Shown: positions 12,151-25,800, numbered from the stretch's first letter. The stretch is DNA of 64,000 nucleotides from Hirsutella rhossiliensis (GCF_020360975.1 NW_025408670.1:3534001-3598000); one strand, 5' to 3'. The notes: generated by a model not told the origin, from the letters alone. Made by a program: numbers and translations.

Positions 12151-12646
12151 TATAACTCTCGCGAAGAGAGATATAAGAAGTATATAAAAATATATAAAGG
12201 TAAAACTAGAAGTAAGGGGTCGGATAGGCAGGGCAGAGAGATTTAATTCTTACGGGGGCAGTAATAAAGGTAGGGGAGTAATTGCTATATTGCCTTAATT
12301 ATCCTTCTTTCCTCTATTTAACGCCCCCTTTTATACCTATCTAGCACCTTAATTAATAAAAAAGATCCTACTTAAAGAAGCTACTAATATCCTTTTAACT
12401 ACCGAGCTTTTTACTAGGTTTTCCCTTCTTTTCTAGCCGTTGCCGGTATATCCGTCTTATCTTTCGCTACTACTATAGGAAGCTATCGCTACTTCTACTT
12501 CCCCTTATACCCCTACCCTCCTTTCTATACCTCTTTTTAGCTCCTTCTTCCTTCTTTTATACTAGGTGTTTTTAGCTTCCTAGGTCCCTCGTGCTAAGAG
12601 ATATCTCTAAGAACTACGAAATTAGGCTATACTTCGCGATAACTTT
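12151..12646 (+). repeat. Dispersed repeat R1, copy 2
   Basis: The best-preserved R1 copy. Near the left end is CTCGCGAAGAGAG and near the right end CTTCGCGATAA, giving a short imperfect inverted repeat at the termini. It matches 237-709 and the reverse complement of 46440-46346 plus 38653-38244. It lacks a reading frame. A solo LTR or short non-autonomous element is most likely. Confidence 0.75.
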
Positions 12647-14560
12647 CCTTTACTTCTTAAAGTAAGGATAAAAAAGTAGCTAGGTAATCCTTTAAGAGAG
12701 GTACCTTTCCTACCCTTTTAAAGGTTAAGATAAGAAGACTAATAGAAAAAGCTACTTTTAGATCTTCTTTTTATTTTATAAGAGGAAGTATAGGAAGGTA
12801 AGCGTATTTTAGCTCTATTACTTTCTTATAGTCTCTTTTTTTATTTAGATTATTTAATTTAATAGCTTCCTTTTCTTTTTCTTTAAAGTTAGCGTTATCC
12901 TTAACTACTTTAATATTAGTTTCTTCTTTTATTTCTTTATTTAAGACCTCTTCTTAAAACTATTAAAAAAAGGGATTTAGATCTTTTAAATTAGCTAATA
13001 TTAAGAGAATAAGAAGGGCTATTAATCCCTCTTTCTATTAAAGAAGCTAGATTTATTAAAAATTATATTCTTAGTTAAAATAACCTTTTATAAAATAAGA
13101 ATCTAGATCTAAAAGATATTTATATAATTATACTTAATAAGGTAACTAATAAAGACTCTAGGATTAAGCTTTCTTTTCTTCTTTCTTTTTAGCTATATAT
13201 TAATAGTTATAGCGTATACCTTATAGCTATAGGTATAAAGTAGGCTAGTAAGGCCCTCTTTTTTATAAAGAGCTTAAAGGGGGATTTCTAGTTTATTCCT
13301 TAGGTAGTCCCTTTAAGGGTCTAGTTCTATAAGTAATAAGCGGTCTTAATAACTTCCCTTTAAAGGTTATAAGGAAGCCTTATAGTAAGTCTTATTATAT
13401 AGGCCGTTTTTATTATAGTACCCCTTAATCTTTCTACCCCTCTATTCTAGGCCTAGGTACTTAATATTAATAAGAGGGGTAAAATACCTTTTTTTTAAAG
13501 CTAATTTAAGATATCCTTTTTAAATAGCTCTCTATTAAACTATATCTTCTCTACCTTATAGCTTAAGTAGGATTTTATTTAGTTAATAAAGTCCTAGAAG
13601 GTAAACTAGTTTTACTTAGGTAGGTTTATAAAAAATAAGGGAAAACTATTTATAAAAAAGTATCTATAAAAATATTACCTTAATAAAGCTTTCTTAGTCC
13701 TTAAAAATATTAGTTTAGTTAACTTAAATTTCCTTATATAGCTAGTATAGCTATAAAGGGGTTTATTTAAAATTTTATTTCTTAGTTTTTCCTTAAGTAT
13801 AGTATTTATATTTAATAGTCTTTAGGCCTCTTATTTATACGCCTTATTATTAGCCTAGCTTATATAAAGCTAGGGGGCTTAGGTAACTAAGTTATATATA
13901 TTAAAGAAGGTTATTTCCTTAAGCTATTAAAAGAGGGTCCTTAGAACCTACTTTCTTTTAAGAAAGGAAAGCTAACTTCTTAAGTAGTTCCTTCCTAAGG
14001 ATAGGTTAGAACTTAAGAATATATTAACCGAATTTCTCCTCGATAAGCTTAATCGTTTAATTCTTTTAAACTAGCCTTATAAGCTTAAAAGATTTATCTA
14101 AGAAGATTCCTTCTTTTTATAGAAAGTAAAAGGAAATTAAGCTTATTAAGAATTAAAGGTAAAAAGCTACCCCTTTTTATTAAAGATTTTATATAGACTT
14201 ATTAAGTAATTTTATTATAAAATTTACCCTTTTATACCCCTTTATTAATATAGTTAACTCCCTAGTAATTAAGTATTCCCTCTATACCTTCTTAAAAGAC
14301 TAGAATTATAAGAGGGTATTATAAATATTAAAGGAAGTATTAAAGTTAAAGATAGCTAATATTTATAAGGGATAATTAATAGGTCTTAATAGGCGGTCTT
14401 ATTAATTTATAAGGAAGATAAATACTAAATTTACTATATTAATAAGTTTTCCTTAAATTTATAGCTTAAATAAAAGTAGCGGCGTTAATTATTATTTCTT
14501 AGTAACTTAAATCTTATATATCTTCTTTTATAATAAGGGGTCTGCTTTAAAAGACTATTA
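12647..14560 (-). pseudogene. CopB: Ty1/copia-like gag-pol fragment
   Basis: Read on the minus strand, the segment complementary to about 13405-13455 gives RGVERLRGTIIKTA, and the following residues fit the conserved end of copia integrases, where an NGVAER-type motif is followed by a Leu/Arg-rich helix. Further downstream on the same strand the frame continues through a typical post-integrase region before stopping at R1 copy 2 (12647). No RT box remains. LTRs were not found. It is a different family from CopA. The upstream edge against LINE-B is approximate. Confidence 0.55.
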
Positions 14561-15492
14561 TATTATTTCTTTTTTTTCTTTTTATATTATTAGTTATATA
14601 TAGCTTCTAGGGCTATTATAAGGCTAGTAAGAGCCTAGGCCCTTATTAGTAGTCCTAGCTAGCTATAAAGCTTAGGGGCTTATAACTAATTAAGGAAAGG
14701 GTAGCTATAAAAGTAATAATAAAGGAAAGGTTAGTTTAGTTCCTTTTATATAGTAAATTTCCTTCTTAAGGGCCCTAGGGCCCTTAGGTTACTCCTTTTT
14801 AAGCTACTTAGCTATCCCTATCTTTACCTTAGCTAAGAAGGTTAAAAGGGCTTCCCTTCCTTCCTTAAAGCTATTAAGAATAGGTAGGCTAAGGGCCCCC
14901 TTCTATTTATTAAAGGTTTAATAAAGGACCTCTCTTTCTCTCTTATAGTTTAAGTACCTTAGGATAAGGTACTTAGCTATATACCTTCTTTAGCTATAAT
15001 AGTAGTTATCTTAGTTTACTTTATTAGTCCTTTTTAAGAAGGAAAATAAGAAGCTAGCCTTAAAAAAAAGCTAGTAAAAGGCTAAGAAGGTTAGCCTAAG
15101 CCTCTTTATAAGGTCCTTTTCTAAGCTAAGGGCTAAGCGGGGGGTCTTTTAAAGAGATATATAGTACTTACCTAGGCCCTTAGCCCTTAAGCCTTTAGCC
15201 GCCTTAATAGCTTAGAGTCCTTTTTAATAATCCTTAGTAGCTTACTAGACCTTTCTTTATAAGTAGCTAATAAAGACTAAGGGGGTCTCTTAAGTAAAGG
15301 CTCTTATACCTTTTTTAGCTAGCTAGTTAGCTAGCTTATTACTAAAGATCCCTAGGTAGCTAAGGTACTAGTATAGCTATATATTATAAAAGGCTTTTAA
15401 GCTAAATAAGAGCCTTTTAATATATATAGCTAGGTCTAAGAAACCTATAACCTTCCTTATAATAGCTTAGCTATTTATAAAGATATAAGTGT
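14561..15492 (-). pseudogene. LINE-B ORF2 C-terminus with RNase H
   Basis: Minus-strand remnant of a non-LTR retrotransposon. At about 15290-15400 the frame reads YLSYLGIFSNKLAN followed by LAKKG, matching the end of LINE RNase H domains (the W-x-P-x-H-x-G-I-x-G-N-E-x-A-D motif) with His, Gly, Glu and Asp altered by transitions. About 300-400 bp further along the minus strand comes the usual C-terminal Cys/His cluster, with Cys codons now TAT. About 200 bp after that is a helix typical of fungal LINE ORF2 ends (ILNSFKEGREALLTFLAK). Endonuclease and RT are missing because GypA-c begins at 15493. Confidence 0.65.
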
Positions 15493-15513
15493 TTTAATAA
15501 GGATAAAGGTATA

Positions 15514-17366
15514 AGTTAGTACCCCTAGCTTCTAGCACCCCCTACTTCCGGTACCTCCCTATATTACTATCGCGTTAACTACCTACTATATCGTAACCGC
15601 GTTTTCTTATATATCTCTTATTTAATAATTATAAAATAAATATTATTCGAATTAGCGATACCTTATCTTTCTAAATATACCGAAAACTAGCTCTAAGAAG
15701 CGCTCGAAGCTATTAATAATAGTATACCTTAGCTCTAAGCTAGTCGTAAGTAAGGTATTCTAAGAATAACCCTTTAAACGCGTCTTAAAGGAGCCCTACC
15801 TATAAAGGAGGTAAAAGAAGCATCTTAAAGGCTTAGTCGAGAGTAGGAAAAACATATCTATAAATAGGTTCTTACTTAAGCGGCCCTTAGGCTGCCTCTA
15901 ACGTATTATTAACTTAGGGAATTCGCCGGCCGTATTATCGTAGCTAGTAGAGACCCCCGCCTACTTAGAAAATACTAGGTTTTAAGCTTTTTAGCCCGAA
16001 ACCTAGAGATTAGCACGATTAAAGGTAAATCTCTTAATTCTACCTATATTAACGGCGCCTCTATTAGCGGGATTAAGGAATAGTTCTAATTACTTAAGCT
16101 GCCGGCTATATAGGCAATCCTACTTAAATCACGCTTTAATATAGACGAAATAGGCATCCTCGAAGGCCTTAGCTATAACGGGCTAGTACTAAGGAGCTTA
16201 GAGAAGAAGGAGGCTATTAAAAAGCGGCTTAGATCGCGTTATTAGACTATAATTATCGAATACGTCTCTATAACGGGCTAGGCCTTAACCCCCCTTATAA
16301 TCTTTAAGGGCTAGGACCTTTAATAGTAATAGTTCCTTAACGAACTCGATTTTCTAAAGGATTAGGACTTCGTTACTTCCTTAAAAGGCTAGATAAGCGA
16401 TTCTATCGCTATTTAATAGCTTAAGTAGGTGTTTATCCCCTAAATAAGGCGCTACCTATAAGGGAACGTTCTCCTTATTATTAATAGCTATAGGAGCTAT
16501 TAGACCGACGATTTTATATATAAATGCTTTAAGAATCGTATTTATCTTCTTTTTCTACTAGTATACTCCTCCTACGTCCTCTAACCTCTTAATATCTCGG
16601 TTTTCTCGCTAATTAAGGCTGCCTACTAACGTTAACTTAAAAAAATCGTATCTTTCGACGATATAGCGCTAATTAGTAAGGCTACCTTCCTCTAAGTATA
16701 TTATTAGGCCCGGTAGGCCGGTCTAACCGAAAAGAATATTAAGGGCGGGTAGCGTAGGTTAGGACTATAGCTAGTTAATATAGTAAAGCCCTTACTAAGC
16801 CGGTTTATCTTACAGTAGCCGTTAACGCTATTAACGCCGTTAAAAAGAAAGAATTCTAGTACCCTAGCTATTTACAATGCCCTTAAAACGCCTAAACGAT
16901 TATAAGAAGTCCGTCGCCTTATTATAGGGCTAGAAAACCGCGGTTAAGTTAACCGTACGATCTAACTACTCTTTAGTAAGGTTAGCCGTAGCCTTAATAA
17001 GCAAAATTAGCAGCTTATAGCCTCCTAACTTTAAATATAGTAGCTAGAGTATTAATTATATTGTCTATAGCCTTAAAAATAGAAAAAGGTCCCTTAGGAC
17101 CTTAATAGGCGGTTCGTATAAATTAAATAAGTTATAAAGACAAAGAAATAGCTTAAGTATACGCTTAAGCTAGCAGCCGCCGCTATAGCTAATTAGAACG
17201 TAGGATTTAAAGCTTTTTATAATAGCTAGTAGCTAGAGTAGCTAGGAATACTAAATTTAATTATTATAATATTAAAATACGGCTTTAATTACGTTTAGAA
17301 TATACCTACTTTAGTACTATAAAGGGTGCCGGAAGTAAAGGGTGCTAAAAGCTAGGGGTACTAACT
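15514..17366 (+). mobile_element. Fot1/pogo-type DNA transposon
   Basis: 1853 bp, close to the ~1.9 kb usual for Fot1. Terminal inverted repeats of about 40 bp (15514-15554 and 17325-17366) begin AGTTAGTACCCC and differ only by C/T transitions. The target TA is duplicated at 15512-15513 and 17367-17368. It lies inside the GypA-c LTR. One decayed transposase gene fills the interior. Confidence 0.9.
15640..17290 (+). pseudogene. Fot1/pogo transposase pseudogene
   Basis: Plus-strand remnant of a Tc1/mariner-superfamily transposase of the pogo/Fot1 group (HTH DNA-binding region followed by a DDE_1 domain). In the catalytic part the frame reads LTPLIIFKG (about 16290), then IINSYRSYQTDDF (about 16477-16515), where the family has a hydrophobic run, a catalytic Asp and G/S-H-x-S-H. 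It then reads LLFLLVYSSYVL, where the family has LFLPPHTSHVLQP. The catalytic Asp is Asn (AAT at 16483-16485), explained by TGAT to TAAT. Further TAG/TAA stops occur at expected Gln and Trp positions. Confidence 0.85.
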
Positions 17367-17723
17367 TATACTTAAAGTATATATAGTATATAGCTAAGGA
17401 TTAATAAAGTAATTAACTATATAATTATTTAATTATCGGTCCTATATATAGCTCTAAGGGTCTTAGGTTATTAATATAAGTCTTAGAGATTTTTTTACTC
17501 TATACCTCTTTATATTTACTAAAGTTATATAACTAGCGGCCTTTACTTTAAAAGGGAAAAATAAAAATTTAAATTAACTATATTTAAATAAGATATCTTA
17601 TTAAATAATTAAGGTCTTTATAAAGCCTTTAAGTATACTTAAAAGTAAGTTAAATAAGAAGTACTAAGAGTATTATCCCTTTAATAAGCTAATATCTATA
17701 AAGGTATAATCTTACTTATTAAA

Positions 17724-19309
17724 CTCTTCCTTAGTGACTTTTTAACCTAAGATACTAATAAAAAGGGCGTAATAATAATAAGTAAAGCTTTCTTCTTAAG
17801 TATATAAGTAAGTAAATAAACTATTAATAGATCTTTTCTCCTTTACTATAATCCCTTCCCTTTATATTATTTATTCCTCCCTTTACCTATAAGCTACTTA
17901 TTTAGCTCTTTCTTATCTTTATTTATATACTTCCTTTTTTAGATAATTATCTATTACCCTTTATATATACTCTTAAGTATTCGCGGTTATTATTCTTAAG
18001 GGCGTTAAGGAAATAAAGTAGTTAGTATCTTTACTAGTCTATAGCTTTAAGTATAGCTAGATTAAATAAGTTATAGAGTCTTATAGACTAATCCTTATTA
18101 TATTATTAGCAGTCTTATATAAATATATAGAATTATAATTATTAATATCTTAGCGGTAGTTTTAATATATTCTTAGGTTTTTAACTCCTTTAACTTAAGA
18201 AGGTTTAAAGCTTAATATAAACCTTATAAGGACTATAGCTAGAAAGGCTATTACTATACTTTATTTTTAAGGAGTAATAGGGCGCGCTATAAGCATTACT
18301 AAAGTCTTTAGCCTTAGGGTAATTAACTAATCCCTTAGTAATTTTAAAGTCTTAAGGTAAGTTAGTAGCCGCGCTATTTACCTTTCTTCCTTACTAGCTT
18401 CTTATTAGGTTATCGGTAAGGGTATAATTATAAGTCTTTTACTCCTTTATATATTTAAAAGAGTTATTAGTAGTAAGTAAAGAGTAAGCTTAATTAGCTA
18501 TATACTTAAGTAGGAATATAAAAGCGTTGTTTTAGTATAGATAAAAGGACTAGTAAGGGCGCTTAGCTCTCTCCTTTATAGACTTTAAAGTAAGGATCCT
18601 ATCTTAAGGTTACTTAAAGAAAAGCTACTTAGTTTAAATAAGGAGCTTATTTTAATTAACGCTTAAGGTAATAAAGGTCTAGGCTTATTCTTAATTCTTA
18701 TTAGCGCGATTAAATAGTTAAGGGTCTTTTTAAAGATAAGTTTTATAAAGAAACCGCTTATAGCTTAAGTAATTAAGTTAGGTTACTTTATAAAGGTAGC
18801 TAGTATAGTTAGCTCTTTTCTTACTCTCCTTACTATATAAGCTAGTTTTATATCTCTTTAAAGTAGTAGTTTTTATTTACTAGGCCTATCTTAAAAGTTA
18901 ATTACCTTTAAGACTTCTTAGAGGTCTTATTCTTTTTAATCTTTTAAGATAATATAGTTATATTAATAAATCTATTTATACCTAGGAATCCTTAGAAGAA
19001 AGACTTTACTAAAAGTTATTAAACCCTAATTAAATAGTATCCTTTATAGTTATCTAACCGTACTATTAAACTACTAAGAAACTCTACTACCCTATAATAT
19101 CGCTTATATATAATTAGGTTTATTTACTATAATAGCTTAGATTTTATATATTAGCCTATTAATATAGCCTTTTATACTTATCCTTTTATTTAGCTTAAAG
19201 AAATACTAGTCTTAGTATAAGATTTTATTTATTTATAGGGCTTTTTATATTACCTTATACCTTTACTTTAAAATTACTTTAACCTTTAAGTATTACTACT
19301 TAATTATCT
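17724..19309 (-). pseudogene. GypA-c ORF-B part (3' extension)
   Basis: Reverse-strand equivalent of 31090-32680 in GypA-b, followed directly by the LTR. It holds the C-terminal half of the unrecognised ORF-B, including its basic coiled-coil-like tail. It ends at the LINE-A insertion site. Confidence 0.7.
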
Positions 19310-19324
19310 TAAGGTATAGCTTAA
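19310..19324. repeat. LINE-A target-site duplication (left)
   Basis: TAAGGTATAGCTTAA, identical to 47434-47448. GypA-b at about 31075-31100 has the same site once and uninterrupted in the opposite orientation, with transition differences. Confidence 0.85.
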
Positions 19325-19399
19325 AAAAAAACTTTTTACGAAACCGATATATACCTATAGCGGGTATATATCGCGACTAAAATACTAACTAATACTAGA

Positions 19400-20500
19400 A
19401 ATTAATTTAGCGGTATTAATTACCTTAAGTAACGATACTATACTAAGGCTAAGAGGTAGGTAGACGTAGTAGCGGCCCTTAATATACCGGGCTTAATTAA
19501 AGCGCGTAGCGTAAGGAGACGCTACTTAAATTTATATACCTTAATAGGGCGAGATAATAAACTTAAAGTAGCAATATAATACCTACCTAAGCGCCGAGCG
19601 GCGCTATAGAAAAAGCAGTATATAATAAACTCGCGGGCTTTATCCTAAGCGTATAGTTTAGTAGGGTATAAGTAGTAGTCGAATAGCTCTCTAAGGCAAA
19701 GAGCTACGCTAGTAGCGCGTTATTAGCGGTACTCTATATAGATAAGAACTTTAAGATAATAATCTAGGAAGTAATTAAGGAGGCTATTAAGGAAGAACTC
19801 CGCCTAGGCGTTACTTTAGGCCTAGAGGGCCTAAAGCGAACCTAGGCCGCGGTCGTAGCTAAGACTAAGGGACCGACTTAATATAAAGCCGCGGTAAAAT
19901 AAGTCCTACCGCGCTATAAACGCGAAATTATTATAGTCCCTACTAGGGCACCGCCCGAAATCCTAGGCCGCGAACCGAAGGATATAGTAAAGGCAGTAAA
20001 CACGGCCTTAAAGACTACGAGCGCTATAGTAGCGAGGCGCCCCTAAAGCGGAGATATCGCGGTTATATTTAATACCTTAGTAAGAGCCTACTAAAGGGAC
20101 TAAGGCTAGGTTAAGGCCGCGTTTAAACTAAAGGCTATAATTACTTACCGCGAGTATACGGTAGTCGCTAAGAATATCCCCTTAAGGGTAGTAATAGTAG
20201 ATAAGGAGCGACTACTCTATAAGATTATAGAGGCGAATAAAGTTAAGGTCCTCTAGGCCTAGGCACTACGCCCTTAATTTAAGATATCGATAGCGATAAC
20301 TATACTTATTAAGGTTAGTAGCTTAAAAGAGGCTAATAAGCTTTATAACCTAAGCTTAGTCCTTAAAGTATAAATCTTTTAATATAAACCCTATAATAAG
20401 TCGGTCTAACTATAGAGGTACTATAATTACTATAGGTAACGCTATATTACTAAGTAGTATATATCGATATAACTCTATAGCTAATATAAAAGTATAATAT
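19400..20500 (+). pseudogene. LINE-A ORF1 (gag-like), N-terminal portion
   Basis: ORF1 of Tad-clade LINEs encodes the RNA-binding protein of the RNP. A plus frame with stops only at RIP-type codons runs through this segment and is rich in Lys, Arg and Ala. Just before the GypA-b insertion is a decayed zinc knuckle with the exact spacing C-x2-C-x4-H-x4-C, the ligands now Tyr. The reading resumes at 33057 with further Cys/His-like residues, so ORF1 continued to about 33200. The start codon was not identified. Confidence 0.65.
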
Positions 20501-20876
20501 TTTAATAGGTAAGATCGTACCCTTATAGATATTAGCCCGTTAAAAGGATAAGACCCTTAGTACTCCCCTTTTAACTTACTTCTAAGTATACTTAAAGGCA
20601 TTATAAAGACCTCGATTATCTAATTAAGTATCTTTCTTAATTATAGTTAATTTAAATTTTTATTTTTCCCCTTTAAAGTAGATACCGCTAGTTACGCGAC
20701 TCTAGTAAATATAAAGAGGTATAGAGTAAAGAAATCTCTAAGACTTATATTTATAACCTAAGGCCCTTAGAGCTATATACTAGACCGATAATTAGATAAT
20801 TACGTAGTTAATTACTTTATTAATCCTTAGCTATATACTATACGTGCTTTAAGTATATACCCTTATCCCTATTAAA
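20501..20876 (+). repeat. GypA-b 5' LTR
   Basis: 376 bp, from TTTAATAGG to CCCTATTAAA. It is nearly identical to the 3' LTR at 32681-33056 apart from transitions. Confidence 0.9.
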
Positions 20877-21079
20877 ACTAGTCTTTAAGGCGTAAACTTA
20901 TTATTCTAATCTATTTATATAGCGACGAGTAGCTTTATAAAGCTAAGAATACTTAGAGGACGACGGTACTATTTAGAAAAAATAAAATCTAAGGATTTAA
21001 TAATTAAAGTAATAACTACCTTAATAGCTAGAGTTAGGGACCTAATAAGGTAATAAACTTACTAGGAAATAAATAATTA

Positions 21080-22700
21080 AATAATGCCTTCGTTAGTAGT
21101 AAAGGAAAAGTAATAAGCTAATACTAAAAATCCCTAAGCTCTTATTATTAGCCCTACGACCCTTAATACTAGCGACTTAGTTAAGAAACTATAATCCTTA
21201 TATAATACTTTAATAGATATAAATAACGATAATAGTATAATCTAAACCGTTCTAAAACCCTACTAAGACCTCTTACTTATATATACACTAATAATACTAA
21301 TATAGGTACTAATAAGGGATACCTTAATAACCTTAACCTTAGCTCTTCTTTATATAGTAGCTTATAGAGAACGCTTACCTCCTACTAATAAATAAGAAAG
21401 TAAGTAATAAGATAGTTATAATAAGATATCCTTTAACTCTAAAAACTCTAACTTTAAATTTCGTAACCTTATAATTTATAGGCATACTATATCTAGAAAC
21501 GCTAGCCGTTAAGAGGGATTATCTAATCCTACTACTAGTAATATACAGAAATTTAAGGTAGATATTAATAAGATTACTAATAAACTTAGAGATATACTTA
21601 CTAAAAGCTAAGATAACATTATAGGAAGACTCCGCTAACTATAACTCCTACTTATTAGTAAATTTAATAGTAAAAATATAACTAAACTCCTTAAGAAGTT
21701 TAAATAAGAGATATATATTAACTATATCTATAATAAAGATAAAATAAACTAGCTCGAAGTCTATATCTCCTTTATATAAGCCCCTACTATTAAAATTCTT
21801 ATAGACGGACTTACCTAAGAAGAAGTAAAGAAGAGACTCCTTTAATACTACTATATATATAATATTAAATAACTAAAAACTATTAACGACCGCTTAGACT
21901 ATTATAATATTAAAAAGCCTAAGACTATTATAGAAGTTATAGAATAGCTTAGTTTTTACTTATACTTATAGCGTAAAGTATAACTTAATAGCTAGGAAGG
22001 ATCTATAGTTTAGTTATACTTTATCTACTATATAATACTAAAGGAGCTTATTATTAACGTTATAAAGAGAAATAAGAAGATATCTAAAGTTATCTTAAAA
22101 CTCTTATATAAAAGCCTTATCTATATAATTAATAACTACGTAGTACCTCGCTAGGACGTTAAGCGACGAGATATAGTATTTAAAGTCTATAATTAAAAGC
22201 TTAAGAACTTAAAGAAAAACTAGCTCTTTAGGGAAATTAATAAAGTAATAAAGAAAGCTAAATCTAATAAAGGTAAAGAAAAACTTCCTAAGGATTTAAA
22301 GAAAATAGATAAGAAACCTAGATAACCTATAAAGGAGATCTTAGACTTAATAAAAGCCTTTAAAGATATAAAGATTAACCTTACTCGCTAGTAAGAGTAG
22401 ATATTTAACTAGCTTAATAGGGAATAAAAACGCGTTAGTAGTAAAGGCTACTTTTTAAGTTATAGATAAGGAGGTAGCGTAAATACTATCGGATTTTACT
22501 ACCTATTTAATTAATATATATAGTTTTAGGTTAATGCTTTTAACTAGCCTAAGAGATACTTTTATTATAGTAAAGAAAGATATTACCCTAATAAGTATAA
22601 GGTATACTCTTAAGACTATAAGATTAGATTTATAATATATAAAGTAGTAAATAGGACTCTTTACCTTAAAAGAAAAAATAATAGAAGCGTAATTCCCTTA
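21080..22700 (+). pseudogene. GypA-b gag remnant
   Basis: Capsid/nucleocapsid region. At 22557-22598 lies a nucleocapsid zinc knuckle with correct C-x2-C-x4-H-x4-C spacing, in which all three Cys codons (TGY) now read TAY and the His codon (CAT) reads TAT. The rest is recognisable mainly by collinearity with GypA-a. Stops occur throughout. The start codon is not visible. Confidence 0.7.
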
Positions 22701-22899
22701 GTACTTACTAATAGGTTTTTTTAAATAAGTATATATATTTAAAGGCTTATTATATACTAGGTAGATATATAGCTAGACTCTTTTATATTACTACTTATAA
22801 AATAAGTTAAAGCTATAGTTATACTATCTTACTTAAATTAAGCTACTAGTAAAAGAGAATCCGGTTTCCTAAACTAGTTCTAGAGATATAGATACCTAT

Positions 22900-25800
22900 A
22901 TAAGTAAAAGCTAAGGAATCTAAAAGTAAGCGATATAAAAAAAGAAGTAAGAAGGATATTAATTATTATAATTATAGATAATATATAATAAAACGATATA
23001 TATAATTAGATAATCTATATAACTATAATAGGGATTAATACTTATAAGCGGAAAAGATAAAGAGTTAAAGAGGATATAGAAGAAATTAAGATAATAAGAA
23101 TAGTAAAAACTAGCTTAAAGATTATCCTTATATACTATAGATATAAAGTAGATCTAAATAAAAAGTTTAATAGACTTATAGATAAAATTATTAGAGAAAT
23201 TATATATAAAAGAATCCTAATTCCTTTAAATTACCTAATTGACTTTATTCCTTAACTAAGCGAGAGACTTAGTATAAGATATATAGATATAGCCTAAGGT
23301 ATAGAAAACACTAAATTCTAGACCTTAGAGAAAGTAAAGAGTAATATAAGACCCTATAAAGCTATAATAATAGTTATAAAAGTAGCTAAAGATAATATAG
23401 AGAGAAGTTTACTCCTCCTTAAATATCTATAAGGAAAACTTATAGTAGCTTTAGTATAAGTCGAAGAATAAGATAAAAAATACTAGGTTAAACCGATTAA
23501 GCTTACTTACCTTACTTATAAAGAATCGGATTATAAGTACCTTAAAGTCTAATAAGTACTAAAGGAAGTTAGGTTTATAACTAATATAATTAGCGTAACG
23601 TAACTAGCCTAAGGACTATTTAATTAATAAACTTTAAAGGTAATAAGACTAAAGAAAGATAAATTTATTATATAGGAAGTAGTACTCTTAATAAGATACT
23701 AAGAGATAACTTTAAAAGACCTTATAGCGATTCCTATAATATATATAAATATAGTCTTTATACCTTTCCGCTCGCTTAAGTATATATAAGACCTACCCTA
23801 TATTTAAGTATAGCTTCGTAACTAGAAAGCTAAAGTTCTAAGCGCCCTAATTAATACTAAGTTTAAAGGAAACCTTATTACTAAAAGATATATAAATATA
23901 TATAGGCTTAAAATCCTACTAATAAGAGTATTAATAACGGTATATACTAGGTCCCTTATAGATATAGTTAGGGAGGTAGAGACTAATCTTTATCTAGGTA
24001 TAGCTTAGATACTAATCTATCTTTATATTATACTAAATAAAGTCTTAGTCCCCTTTATCCTAGGTATATTATTTATTAGAGCTATATATTACTTAATTAT
24101 TCCTTAAAGAACGGTAATATATAGGTTAAATATTAAATCGGTACTATCTAGGTAGTTACGCTAGTAGTAGGAGCTATTAAATAAGAGCTTTTAAACGAGG
24201 TCGATATAGTAAAATCCTTTTAGGCTACGACCTTAATAGTTAATAAAGATATATATAAAAGACTAAAGCTTAAGGAGGCTATATAGGAAATAGCTACCTA
24301 GCTTTAAAGAAAAAAAATTTAAGCTTTAGTAATAGAAGTTAAAGAAGATAACCTAAGAGCTACCTAATAATTATAGAGAGAACCCCTTATAAATACCCCG
24401 ATAGCCGAGATTCTCTTACTAGGACGTAAGATCCTTAGTTATAGAGGGGGTACTAACTAAGTCCCTAACTTAGCCTATACTAGCGTAAACGAGCCCTTAA
24501 TAGTATTAGTATAATAATAATTAATTATAAACGAAGGAGATAAGGCGATTCTAGCTATTAGATTTAAGATAGTAAAAGAGATTATTAAAGTTATAGTTAT
24601 AGAGGCTATAAGAGAATTTAAGAAAATTATTATTAAAGCTAGAAAGAAGTTTAGAAAGATTTAGAAGGTTAAAGTTAAGATAGGGAGGAAACGACCTATT
24701 AGATTATATAATCTAAGAGTTAATACTCTCTTTAAAAGAAAAGTAAATAAGATCAACCCTATTAATAATAGTCTATTAAACGGCTTAACGCTAAAAGGGG
24801 ACCTTAACTAAAAGAAGACTAAATAAAATACCGTTAAAGATAAGATATAGCCTAGACCTTACCTAGAATACTTAATAGGAAAATCCTTAAGTATATAAAA
24901 AGGAAAGCAGCTAATATAAGAAAGACTTAAAGTAATTTATAAATAATTTAAGGGCTTTCTTATAAAGGTAGAAATCTAGATCTTTAATAGTATTTTATTT
25001 AATAAGAAAGTAGCGTTATCCTAGGACTTTATAGAAAGAGGTAAAGTCGACCTAGCTATAGCCCTACTATAAGTTATTAAGATAATAAAATATAAGGTAT
25101 AGTAAGTAGCCTTAATCCTAATCTTAAAAGTAATAGAGTAGAAGGTTATCGATATCCTTAAAATTAAACTAGAAATAGGAGTCTTTAAAGAAGGGTATAG
25201 GCCTTATAGGAACCCTTTTTTCCTAGTAGTAAAGAAAGATAGAAGACTACGCTTAATTAATTCCGCTATATATATAAATACTATTATAATAAGAGATATA
25301 AACCTACTATTAAATATAAACGAGTTTAGCGACTACTTCTCGATATATAAGATCCTTTCCCTCCTAGACCTTTTTTTAGGCTATAATTAGATCCTCTTAA
25401 TATTAAAAGCTAGAACTTAATAATATTCGCGATACTTATTAGCCTCTTATATATATATATACTCCCTTAAAGGGCTATAAACTTAGTCGGCTAATTTATA
25501 AGGATAATATAAAGAATCCTATAAGACCTTATACTAAATATCTATAGGAATTTCCTTAATAATATAGGTATTAAGGGGCCCGATATAACATATAATAATA
25601 AAGAGGTAGCGCTAAGAGCAAGGAGATTTATCTTTAAATACCTTATTAACCTCGATAAAGTCCTAGTTAATATCGAACTCTTTAGTTATATAATTATAAG
25701 AGCTAAATCGAAATTCTATTAGTAAGTAACTAAAGTTATTAGTTATATTTATAAAATAAATAGAAGGCACCCTATAAAAGCTAAAGTTATTAAAATTAAG

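Larger units (their letters stand above)
15493..17723 (-). repeat. GypA-c 3' LTR, interrupted by Fot1
   Basis: Segments 15493-15513 and 17369-17723 together make exactly 376 bp once the 1853-bp transposon and one TA are removed. This equals the other three GypA LTRs and confirms both boundaries. Confidence 0.9.
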
